Assembly (NCBI GenBank): GCA_037178855.1 | Contig: JASJZC010000005.1 | Coordinates: forward strand, 6,634,001 to 6,698,000 | DNA from: Oscheius sp. JU75 | Lineage: Eukaryota; Nematoda; Chromadorea; Rhabditida; Rhabditidae | Direction of reading: 5' to 3' | DNA length: 64,000 nt | In this document: positions 10,101-20,437 of the stretch, in pieces | How the letters are laid out: every line of letters begins with the position of its first letter | How positions within the stretch are numbered: the stretch's first letter is position 1 | Made by a program: the position numbers and the translations under genes | The notes under the pieces: generated by a model | What the model was told of the DNA's origin: nothing | Databases searched by the model: none | What the model saw: only the letters and a program-made list of their open reading frames with translations

Positions 10101-13100
10101 AATACTCGGAAAATTGAAACTTTGTGGTGAAGAAAGAGCAATACAGCTCAAAGTCACATTGGAAAGCTTCACAGGACCTCATTAGTTTTTCAACAACAAA
10201 AAAGTAGGTTAGTGTCTGTATTTTTGTCTTTGTCCTCTTGACTACCAATATGGTACGGTATGCGACTTGGTCTGCTTCCAAGGTCCCAGATAAACATTTG
10301 TAAACCCAGAAATCTGGATTGGACGAGCCGTAACAAAGTTGCTCGAAGTGTTAAACCAGGTTCATAGATCACATTAGAGAACGTCCAATACCATGTCAAT
10401 TATGATTTTTCCACTAACTGTTCGACGAAGTACAGCCCGCCGTAAATCTTATTGGTGCGTTGACGGAAGAAGAGTAATAAGATGTCCAAGGACAGGTGTT
10501 TTCAGTCTGAAACACATGAAGCATAAGGAGGAAAACTTTGAAAGGTGAAAGGCTTCTCTTTGTAAGGATTCACTGCCACAGAGACGAGAAGGACAAAATT
10601 TGACTAAAGTGATGAATCAGTGAGCCGTGATAATCAATTAAATTTTAGATAGACAACATGAGGAAATGACAGCTATTACAACCATTTGTCTCTCGTTAAA
10701 AGTGGACAGCTCGTCACATAAAAAAGCGTGTCTGGGAGCCGTTGCAAGCTGTTTGACCAGAGTAGCTTTATTTTTGACGGACAAGTAGGAGAAACTCTAT
10801 GTTTAGCTGTGTTCATGCCTCTCTATGATATCACGATTTGAACGGATCGGCATCATCAGTTACTTCCGGATCTTATCTTGATTTATTTGCGGGTCGAAAA
10901 CAGGATTGTGGCTATAAACCTAAACCAGCTCAAGTAGTTCAGAGTAGGCGGCAGCAAGAGCAAGAGACACAACGATGAGATTTTCTAAATCTTTCTTGCA
11001 TTAAAAAGATGCGAAGAGTACGGCAAAAGAGGACGCTGAGGTCAAAACTGTATTCTGCTCAGTGGAAACTCGGTTCTCATCTAGTTCCGTCTTTGGTACA
11101 AGCTGTAAATGGACCATTGTAAATGGAGCAATGAAAAGACAATAAAAATGCCTTTAAGGCAAGGAAAAGACTAGAAGACAGAAATTGAATACTACCTGTC
11201 ATTATTTGTTACTACAGGCTGTAGTAACAAATAATGGCCAGAGATCTCTAGGACTCAAGATGGCTGCTTATGGAAATAACGCATTTGTATGTATTCAGTG
11301 ATGCTAAGGATCACACCTTCGCCCTCCCCTTCGCCCTCCTTCTGACTAACGAATACGTTACATGCAAATAGTGACAAGATCAGCATATTTGATTCTCAGC
11401 TAGCCTAGGTCAAAGCGCACACGAGAACTGAAGAAAAACTGAAAGCTGCATGAGCGAAGGCAAATCGAAGTTTTGAAGCCTTTTAAAAATGAAAGTGACG
11501 TTGTCCTGATTTGTCATGTTCAGTGTTTGAACTGAAATCATTGAACAAGGAAAATAGGAACTACCGAAGCGAGTAAGTCTCATTAAATGGAACAGGAACG
11601 TAGTGTGCTGGGAACAAAAAGGATGGTCAAGAGGTCAGAAAGAGTCTGACCAAAAGCGTGATTGTCCTTGAGTGCATTGAAGTGGGCTCGAAATTGTTCC
11701 CGTGAACACATCAGCTCCAGAGAAAATGGATGTGACGGGGCTTTCTTTGATTATCTCTCAAGATTGAACAGGTGACCTCTTCCAAAGCTCGTGAACAGAG
11801 AATTCTGGCAATCACAACTTGTAATCGTTTTCCTCATTCAATTGTCCTCAAATAAAGTTGTTATTCAAATTGTTCTACACTGTTTTCCGACGAGAGGTTC
11901 AATCACACCGAACCCGGTTTTTATGATTGGCTTCTAACAATTGCTTTGAAACAAAAAAACTGCAGTAACTAGTAATTAAAATTATATAACTCTGCATCTA
12001 CCAGGCAAAGTGTTGCTTCTTGGCCAAACTAGAGGCACGCCCTTGGTCAAAAATCAGCAGATTTCCGGGAGCTGGAACGCTGTTTACTCCGGAATCATTG
12101 AACAGAATAAGAACATGCAACTTAGCATGACCCTTGACCAGTTGCGTGATTTTATTTTTTGTCGCATGTTTTCCATTGCAATCTAGAGTCAAGAGTCAAA
12201 TTGTGAGCAGTGAATTAGAAAGAAAGATGTACGAATCTGAAAAGGAACTTCCGCAATCTCAGGAAAGACACGACTGCCAGCATTACTTGAAAGAGTCACT
12301 TTGTATAGGAAAGTATTGAAAGGGCTGAATAACCAGTAGCGTGTCCAGAAAAAGTCGCTAGGAGTATGACTGAGTGAGCTGAGAACGACAGCCTGACCTG
12401 GGTATTCCGAGACAACAATACCTAAAATTGTCTTAAGAGCCCAGCCATTTGGAAAATTTAGAAGTAAAAATAGGAACGGAAGTAATATTACGCAAAACTA
12501 GTCGACCGTTATTAAAATCTCAGTCTTGACTGTGAGGGAATATAATGTTTAGTCAAAGGTCAATGCGTATGAAGTTTCTCGATCCGTGCTATAAGTTGAA
12601 AACATTCTCGGATATTAACTAGATACTTGCAAGAGTCCGCACAAATATAGCCAAATAAGAGAGGTGTCACAAATGATTCGGGCATGGCAGATTCCATGAA
12701 CACATTCTGCATGTTTTAAAAAAAGAGAAAAAAAGAATGTATCCTGTTGTGAACGGACTCTTCAAATGACACCAAATGGTGTCATCAAGCCATACTTTTT
12801 CGAATTAGATGATCCATATTACAAACTTTACACGCTAGAAGACGGATATTATGAGAAAAAGCCGCTCAAAGAATTACCTCTCTGCGTGTAATTGACAGAA
12901 ACCTGCTAAAAAAAACTGGTCTCCGAGCCTCAGAAGTAGTAGAGTCCGAAGGTTGCGTGAGTAGAGCACACCAAGTAAGACCATTTGTCAAAAGAAACGC
13001 AATTATGACTGCTCGATCAGTGAGCAGACTTCTACGACTGTCTGGAGACGAATAGAGCAAATTTCAATTTGAGATGTTAGTTCCGCCTCAATGAGGATCG

Positions 13101-13222
13101 TAAGGTTGTCATGACCACAATTACCAGAATATTTTATTTGAAACTAGGACATGGTATATGCATAGGGAAATCTCATAGAACGTCATTGGTTAAACTAAAC
13201 CGTGGGGTTGGTCAACAGGATA
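7171..13222. other. Gene-poor 6-kb region
   Basis: No convincing gene found on either strand. Several short frames look like decayed membrane-protein fragments (for example minus strand near 8948-8760 and 10281-10000), but none joins into a gene. One perfect inverted repeat lies at 11200-11236. The region is AT-rich with scattered short inverted repeats such as 12766-12785. Confidence 0.5.
11200..11236. repeat. Perfect inverted repeat, 18-bp arms, 1-nt loop
   Basis: The arm CATTATTTGTTACTACAG is followed by a single G and then its exact reverse complement. The loop is too short for a microRNA-type hairpin, so a DNA cruciform or element-end remnant is more likely. Confidence 0.8.
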
Positions 13223-15706
13223 TCAGTTTTGTAGGCTCAATCCGGCCAAATAGTTGTCCAGACCGAGACCGAGTGCCGTCTCCGAGCGGTCGTAATTGTC
13301 AGCAGCCTCCTTGATAATCTCGAAGATGACGGTGTTCTTCTTGTAGTCGTTGTCGACCATTGTGAAGAGAATGTACGTGTCATGGACAGCCTTGAGCACT
13401 CTGATAGATTCGCTTCCTGGCGCGTAGATGGAGGCCCAATTAGACATCCACATGCTGAAGGCTTCATCCTTCCAATCGAGGAAAGCCAAGGGATCGACGA
13501 CGGTTGGTTGGGCGACTTCTCTTCCTGGGAAGACTCCCCAGGTGACAGCGATCGGAGTCGTGTTCTCGCCATTCATACGCTCGTACTCTCCCTGAAAACC
13601 CTAAGATATTCATTGGCGAAAAAAGAAACATACAGAAGAGTTGACACAGTGAAAGTTGACTCTGTCCGGGTACTTCTGGTTGACAACGGTCTGGATCATT
13701 TCGGCCATCTCGAGGGGACAGAAGAACTCGATGTAGGCTCTCTGGTAGACATATCCTCCGGGGTTACCCCATCCGACTGTGGGATCAGTGGAATCGGCTC
13801 CATCAACATTGGGCTGACTGTTGATGGTGAGGACTCCGCGACTGATACACCATTCGAGTTGTTCCGAGATCAGGTTGGTTTCCATCGCAACACCGTCAAA
13901 GTCTTCGCTCCAGGGTAGAGCTTTGACCTCGGTCCCCGGTCCATCGCGACATCTTCCGCCAGCCACGTAGCATTCAAAGACTCTCTTGATGTCGGCAAGA
14001 CAACGAGGAGTTCCGAACATTTTCAGAAGACTCGGATGTTCTTTGTAGGACAGCATGGTGAACATGTAATACTCATTGAGAGCGGCAAAACAGGGTGAGG
14101 AACTGTTTCCCCATCTTCCGTTCGGATAGCCGTCCCAGTCCTAAAGATTTTTGTATTTGACAAGACAATGTCCCACCTGTGTTCTGTGAATATAGCTTCT
14201 CGGCCTGCAGCTCCAATAGATCGGTCTAACGTCTTCCTCGCATCGCTTGGGATGGTTAATTCCATGAGGCTCCCACGGCAACAGACGATTACGTCTTTCT
14301 TTCCACAAACGAAGCTCCTTGAGGATCTCACGGATGACTCCTTCTCTGTTCATCGTGTACATGTGGATACCGGGTGCGAGACCGGAATGCAAAAGACGGC
14401 GGCACATCTGGATGGCCTTCTGCTTTCCGTACTTGAGAATTGCGTCGTCGTCGTGTTTGATGGGCTCGAGATCCTTCATGATCTGGTCAGGAATGTCCAG
14501 ACGGGAGAGTTGAGCAAGTTTCTTGACCATCTCGTAACCCTGAAAATGAAATTTATCTATCTGCTGGTACTCGCAAACTGACCATGATAGGTAGAATTCC
14601 AGGAATGATCGGAACATTGATTCCGATAGCTCTACAGTCCTTGACAAACTTCTCGAAAGTTTCCACTTCGAAGAATAGTTGTGTCACGATGAAGTGAGCC
14701 CCGGCATCGACTTTGTCCTTGAGGTAGATGAGATCTTGTTCGTAGCTGCAAGCATCGGGATGTCCCGTTGGGTAGCCTGAAATGTTGAAAATCTGTCCTT
14801 TCTTAGTGATAACCTCCAACGAATGCACCCGTTTCGGAGAACTCTTTATCGCAACGAGACAAGAAAAAGCCGTATCGCGCCACCTTCCGCCGAGTTCAGA
14901 GTACAGTTCAAGTTGGCTAACGAACGGGTTTTAGCAGCTAAAGGTCACTCACCGGCACATGCAATCGTGAAATCGTCTCCGAATTCTTCCTTGATCCATC
15001 GGATCATGTCAACGGCTCTGTATTTGTACTCAGAGGCAGGCCTGTCCGGAGGCAGATCTCCGCGAAGACACATAATGTTTCGGATTCCCATCTTGTGAGC
15101 CTGACGGACGTGTTCGAGGGTTTGTTCTGGAAAGTTAAAATAAAACAAGATCAAAGATGCAATTTACCTTTGGTGTACTGAGCTGCAGTCATGTGAAGCA
15201 TAACATCAGTACGGGCAAAGTTAAGTGTTCCACAGGCAACAGCAGTTGAAGAAGTGCATTTATCAATGTTGGCTGGAAATTTTTGGGTATGTATTGATAG
15301 AAGGTCACAGTAGCAAAAAAAACTTTAATTAATATTTACCCGGATCTCCAGCCACGTGCCAAGTGATGTCGATGAACATCGGATCTCCATCAGTATATCG
15401 CTCGACTCTAAAGTTTCAAGTATGCAATGAAACTCAAAGCATACCTTGTGTAAAAGTTACATACACCATTCGGTGTTCTCGGAGGAAAGAACTCGAGCGA
15501 GAAGAACGTGTCGTGGTCGTCAACCTTCTGTTGTAGTCTCTCGTGGAGTGGGATGTAGGGTCGTGGACATCCGACCTGATTTTTCATGTCTCTTCAATTA
15601 ATCTTATACAAACCTCGAAGTGAAGACCAGAGTGGTCATTTTCACCATTTCTCATAGCCAGGCTTCGTGAGCCACTTCCCATTCTTCCACTGCGGTTGCG
15701 TCTCAT
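13223..15706 (-). CDS. mthf-1: Methylenetetrahydrofolate reductase
   Basis: Reduces 5,10-methylenetetrahydrofolate to 5-methyltetrahydrofolate with NAD(P)H and FAD, feeding methionine synthase; cytosolic. Exons: 15706-15614, 15575-15445, 15407-15340, 15272-15168, 15126-14953, 14776-14583, 14539-14177, 14140-13634, 13591-13223, all in phase, giving 667 aa, close to the usual eukaryotic length of about 660. The N-terminal half is the FAD-binding TIM barrel: [14 protein letters not shown] near residue 50, TWHVAGDP, the [15 protein letters not shown] strand, and ITQLFF-like ([12 protein letters not shown]) region. The C-terminal half is the eukaryotic regulatory, S-adenosylmethionine-responsive domain, ending with [13 protein letters not shown] and a tail at 13223. 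The extreme N-terminus is Arg/Ser-rich. The start ATG is preceded by an acceptor-like ggtag. Nothing is missing or broken. Confidence 0.96.
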
Positions 15707-16876
15707 CCTACCAGAATATTACCTAAAATTGAGGGAGTCAATAATCGATTAGGAAATGGGACAAGAACTGATCTCGACCATGTGGTGTCAATAAGGAAAA
15801 AGACCGGTCGTGGTCGTATCATCCGAGAGGGTTAATACGGTCCGAAAAAAGCTGGATTCTTGCCAATGGAATTACGCTACCGGATCAAAAAAGTCTCTTT
15901 CTGCAGTGAAAGTACGATTCGCAAAAATTGATTAATACATATCTACTGTCCTAGCTTGTGAATAATCGAAAAAAAATTGAAACTTTACGCTCGAACCTCT
16001 AAAAATAGAGCTTTATCAGCTTGTTTTTAGAGCAAAGCGCTCTGCTTCTGAATACTACGCGACGCTTTTAGTCGACCTCCGGCTCCCCTATTTCCTGGGA
16101 TTTCTCTGCAAATTCAGCACCACGGACTGTGGCGAGACAGTCTGCCGGCCAGTTGTCTTTTATAGTCGGCTGTCCCGAGGTCCGCCCCGAAAAGGGCAGT
16201 CAATCGATCGGCCAGCCGATCAACCCCAGTGCAGAAAACAGAGCACAAGTTTGTAGGGAAGAGAAATCAACATCAGTCTGTGATTTCCATGTTCTCTTCG
16301 TCTTGGCAAGGTTTTTGTTTTGCTCAGCTGGATCACAAGATGATCTACAGCCAGTTGCTGCAGAGACGTTCACTTTTGTTTTTGCAATGCGATTGATCTT
16401 TCACCAAGACTTTCAAGTTTGTGACAAAAGAACAATTATTTTCCTTTAAAAGGCGACGGAATTCGACCAATTGGCACAGGAGAATTGTGCCGACTGTGCA
16501 CGTGAAAGGCAGGCGGTCAGAGAATACCGACTGTCTTTTAAAAAAAAAGAGCTTTTCAAATTGTAACACGATAATTGCAATCCAAGGAAATCTAACGAAA
16601 CGAAAATACTCTTCAGAAGATAGGAAAGTGCAAAACGGTTGTCCGAGTGGCAATTCACACCTGGCTGCAACTGACCGCGATAGGGGGCAGCTGACCTTTT
16701 TCGAATTGGACTATGTCCAGTGAACGGCCCGTTCTGTGTAACTTGATGAATTGCTAAGTGTTTTATGAAAAATGTTTATGTACAATGAAGCGATCTGTGC
16801 TTTTCGAATTCTAGCACGATCCACTGAATCCGTTGACTAGTGAAATCTTTGGAGCCTGCAAACTTTCAATTCTTTA
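15707..16876. other. Intergenic between mthf-1 and srt gene
   Basis: Holds the mthf-1 upstream region. No exon chain, RNA gene or repeat was recognised on either strand. Confidence 0.5.
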
Positions 16877-18379
16877 TTAATGATCCCTGGTTGAGGAAGG
16901 ATTTATCAGATTTGTAGACGGCAACGGCAGCTGGAATATCAATTTGGCTGCTCGTTTTTTGATCGCCTGGTTGAGACACAAGTACACAAAACATTGGAGG
17001 CCTGAACGTTGCGTTTCGTTGCGTATGGGAAATGATCTGACCTGTACAGTACTGATACAAAATCTGAGTAGCAGTGACCATTTCCTCAGGAACTGGAAAT
17101 AGTTGCATGTAGGAGTAGCAAAAGGCACACAGGGCTGTCAATCCGCAAACTATTCCACTTTGAAGGCAAATCTGAAACTTGCTTATTAGTTCAGTCGCAG
17201 CTGGATTACCTTGTACTGTAGCTTTGAAAGCTGCTGACCGAAAACTGGCCCTCGATGACAGTACAACTTGAAGATAATAGAGAAGTAGATCACGGCCAAC
17301 ACAATTGGCGTGATGGTGTTAGTGAAGAGCATAAAGTTGTTCTTGAAGTAATTAAGTTCCTACAATCCTGAGTATTTGGAAAAAAATAGTGGCTTACCGT
17401 TGCAAAATCTGAAATTAGCGGTGTCAGAAGCCATGCTCCGAATTGAGAATGGAAAATGACTGGACGAGTGAAGGACAGAATGAAGAAGGTGTACAGGGCG
17501 GGTAGTGTCATCCAATAGTATGCATTGTTTCCTAAAAGTATAAAAAATAAGAGGAAAAAAGCAAAAGAGAGCCTCATTTATGAAGTTGTCATCACCTGCA
17601 GTCGGGACATGAACAGTATTTGAAGAATCATTGGCGAGCGGGATCGAACCCGACCGGGCTGAGCGACAGCACGCGTCATCTGCCACTGGGCCATTTGCTC
17701 AAGCTGGCAGTTTCTCACGGTTTGGGTTATGCGTGTGGGCCAAATTTTTGGGCGTCTTCAAGACGATTGTGATAGAGTTTTTGCAGCTCTTTAGTTCCCG
17801 TTAAAGGGGAGAAGACAAACCAACCTCTAAAGAGTCCCTTCCAAACTCCGAAGATGGTGCAGAACCTATTAAGGCCAATGATTATGCAGTTGCAACATGT
17901 TCCACACCAGAATGCTAAACTTTAGTCTTCTCAGAATATTAAGAACAAACAAACCGAGTCCGAAGCCTCCAGTGAGGAGAGTAATTAGAGGATGGGTGCA
18001 GAAGACTGCTCCGTCGATCATCAAGTAACCAGAAATTATACTATTTAGAATCACATTTACTGAAGTTATCTATTGATAGCGGACAGCACGACGACTCACT
18101 AAAATCGTAGAAACAATTATAGTACATTAGCTTATAGCAACACTTATTTAAAATTGATTTGTTCGACATTGCAACAATCACAATAATGTAGAGGGTCTGT
18201 AAAAGTTCTCGTCCAATCAAAACTAGCCAACTTACACAAATAACACTGCCGTAAATGATGTAATACGTTCCCATTAGAGGTCTTCGAACTCCTGTAGCTT
18301 CCCATTCGGGGATGCTTTTTACTGGACACTTGTAGTCCTCATAGTCGACTTTCCAAAAGATATGAGGGTAGAGTTCCAT
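16877..18379 (-). CDS. Serpentine chemoreceptor, class T (srt family)
   Basis: Seven-helix receptor of the nematode Srt family, expected in sensory-neuron cilia. Exons: 18379-18236, 18196-18100, 18059-17955, 17914-17825, 17531-17398, 17359-17210, 17171-17042, 17001-16877, giving 324 aa, the usual Srt size, with all phases agreeing. Family marks are the N-terminal YKCP...EW...GVRRPLMGTYYIIYGS, then LYIIVIVAMSNKS, GYLMIDGAVFCTHPL, the FWCGTCCNCIIIGLNRF helix 3, FKNNFMLFTNTITPIVLAVI in helix 5, and CFVYLCLNQAIKKR at the end. The fourth intron (17532-17824) is about 290 nt, far longer than the others, and carries a tRNA-like sequence. An alternative upstream ATG at 18424 would add 15 residues. 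Confidence 0.85.
17629..17700 (-). pseudogene. tRNA-like relic in an intron
   Basis: On the minus strand an A-box (TGGCCCAGTGG, 17693-17683) and a B-box (GGGTTCGATCC, 17651-17641) have tRNA spacing. The T-loop is one base short and the acceptor and T stems do not pair properly, so this is a tRNA pseudogene or a tRNA-derived short interspersed element. It lies in an srt intron, on the gene's own strand. Confidence 0.5.
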
Positions 18380-18988
18380 TACTGAAGATGCTCTTTGGGA
18401 ACAGAAGAAGGAACTGGGAACCAAATTGGATTGTTGTCAAGAGGTTTGAGAGCAAGCAATACACTTTGCTGGAAAAAGACAAGACACATGGTAAGAAAGA
18501 GGAAGTCACGATCATTGACGGCTATCGAAAGAAAGTTGTAGTTTTCTTCTGTTGGAGCGAGAAACAACAATTCGAACAGAAAGTTGTATTCTTCCGCGTA
18601 TGTTTTTCGAGAAACACCTTTGTGACTCGAAGGAATAACTAATGGACCATATGGGAGGTGCCGTGTTCCAGCTAGTAACAGATTTCCGATTTTCCTAGCG
18701 GGCAATTAAAAAATCCGGATCAGAAAATAAGCTCGTGCGTTGAAACTGAAATCTTTGAACAGAACGAAGGAGTTAGAGAACGGTTTACGCTAAGGAGCAA
18801 CAAAAGTTGCCTCCTCTAATTAGAAGTAACCCTAACAGAAGAAGAAGAGGTGGAATGAAATCTGACACGGACTCCATCCAGGAAGCAGATTAAAGACGTG
18901 TTCTTTGACTCGTCTAGACTCTATTTACTTTATGAAATATCTTACGTGAATAGATGTTTTAATTAGATACTGGAGGAATTTGAACAAC
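18380..18988. other. Intergenic, upstream of srt gene
   Basis: Nothing recognised apart from the presumed promoter of the srt receptor; it ends at the transposon's target duplication. Confidence 0.45.
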
Positions 18989-18991
18989 TAA

Positions 18992-19313
18992 CAAGGGAAG
19001 CCTTTCAACTTAAGTTGGACTTTGGCAACGAACAAGGTGCCATTCGATAGCTCTAAACATGGGTATAACGGGGTGTATTGCCAAATTCGCTTAATCCCTC
19101 CCTGGTCCGAGATATAACGTTTTTAAAAATGGCGCTCCCGTATCATCTCGACGTCTAAGCCGTAGGACCCGCCGTCATAGACTTCGAAGGCACAAAAAAT
19201 CATGGCAGCGTAGTATGGTGGTGAGCGCGGTGGGCTGGGATGCAATTACTTGCTGGTTCGGATCCGCACGAATTTTTTTTTTAACTTTTTTTCGTCTTTT
19301 ATCTGTGACTATG
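18992..19313 (+). repeat. Left terminal inverted repeat of transposon
   Basis: A 322-bp repeat matching 20116-20437 in inverse orientation with about seven mismatches. Confidence 0.88.
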
Positions 19314-19360
19314 CTTTTTCTTTATGTTTGTTTTCACGACACAAACTTTTTAGTTTCCAC

Positions 19361-20019
19361 ATGAACCCATCTAAAATCCTCGGATTTCTGGTTGAAGAAT
19401 TTGGGCTGGAAAAGGACACCGAATTGAGTCGAGATGAGCGCCGTCTGGCAAATCGATTGAAAGTCATTTTGCAAAGTTCTGTCACCAGCTTTATGACAAT
19501 TGAAGAGGAAGATGAAGGTTAGTGAAGTGCTGGTGAATCTTTATTTTGTAGAGCTAAACATCTCCGAAGGATCCGACGATGAATACTGTGTAGAGGATGA
19601 AGGGACTCGTATGCCCAACCCAGTTGAAGATTCGCCTGGAACTGTCAGGTTCTCTGACAAGTTCCGAACTGTTGACGAAGTCCGTTCGGCTGTTCTTTAT
19701 TATCGCTCTGCCAAAACCGGAAGTCGTAGCCTGGAGGCGATGAGCAACAGATTCAAGTGGATTACTAACCTGAATCATCTCCAGAAGCTGCGACAATTCG
19801 AAGCTGCAGGTAAGATTACTTTTTTTTAATCAATAAATCAGTTCAGATCTTGTGAAAGAAGACCGGAAAAAAATTGTCAAGGGTTTGGTTTTATACTTTG
19901 TCTCTTCTGTGATCAGTATTTCTGTTTCTCGCACTACATTATCCAATATCATTGGTGTTGAAGTGGATTCGTTCACAAAAACAAAGTTTTTCCTGTTGAA
20001 GTTGCTCAAACTAACTTGA
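19361..20019 (+). CDS. Transposon-encoded protein, N-terminal-type domain only
   Basis: Exons 19361-19517, 19552-19809, 19847-20019, giving 195 aa in consistent phase. The ATG follows an acceptor (ttttttag, about 19351). Residues 1-50 are acidic and helical (MNPSKILGFLVEEFGLEKD). The middle, about residues 80-140 (VRFSDKFRTVDEVRSAVLYY and SLEAMSNRFKWITNLNHLQK), resembles the charged helical DNA- or protein-binding segments found at the start of nematode transposon proteins. No DDE/D catalytic motif follows, and the protein stops shortly after the third exon begins. It is therefore a truncated or accessory product rather than an active transposase; the exact family is inferred from the target duplication only. 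Confidence 0.55.
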
Positions 20020-20115
20020 TTTCCAAAAAAGGCAATGCAGATATCTATTTAATGCCTTTCCAGGCCAAAGGGCGTTCGGCACCAGTTTCATAGTCACATA
20101 GTCAAAGTCAAAGCA

Positions 20116-20437
20116 CATAGTCACAGATAAAAGACGAAAAAAAGTTAAAAAAAAAATTCGTGCGGATCCGAACCAGCAAGTAATTGCATCCCAGCCCACC
20201 GCGCTCACCTCCATACTACGTTGCCATGGTTTTTGGTGCCTTCGAAGTCTGTGACGGCGGGTCCTACGGCTCAGACGTCGAGATGATACGGGAGCGCCAT
20301 TTTTAAAAACGTTATATCTCGGACCGGGGAGGGATTAAGCGAATTTGGCAATACACCCCGTTATACCCATGTTTAGAGCTATCGAATGGCACCTTGTTCG
20401 TTGCCAAAGTCCAACTTAAGTTGAAAGGCTTCCCTTG
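20116..20437 (-). repeat. Right terminal inverted repeat of transposon
   Basis: Reverse complement of 18992-19313 with about seven mismatches; followed by the TAA duplication. Confidence 0.88.

Larger units (their letters stand above)
18992..20437. mobile_element. DNA transposon with 322-bp terminal inverted repeats, TAA target duplication
   Basis: A 1446-bp element begins CAAGGGAAGCC and ends with its reverse complement. The inverted repeats (18992-19313 and 20116-20437) are 322 bp each and differ at only about seven positions, so the insertion is recent. TAA flanks both ends (18989-18991 and 20438-20440), a three-base target duplication as made by PIF/Harbinger-type transposases. The middle carries one small spliced gene with no recognisable transposase catalytic core, so the element is probably non-autonomous. 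The inverted repeats also contain a B-box-like stretch (TGGTTCGGATCC). Confidence 0.85.

Noticed and set aside
10000-10399. Minus-strand hydrophobic frames that look like a receptor piece
   Set aside because: No recognisable family motif order and no splice chain; the hydrophobicity alone is what AT-rich DNA gives.
13382-13918. 178-codon plus-strand open frame
   Set aside because: It lies entirely antisense to the well-supported C-terminal exons of mthf-1.
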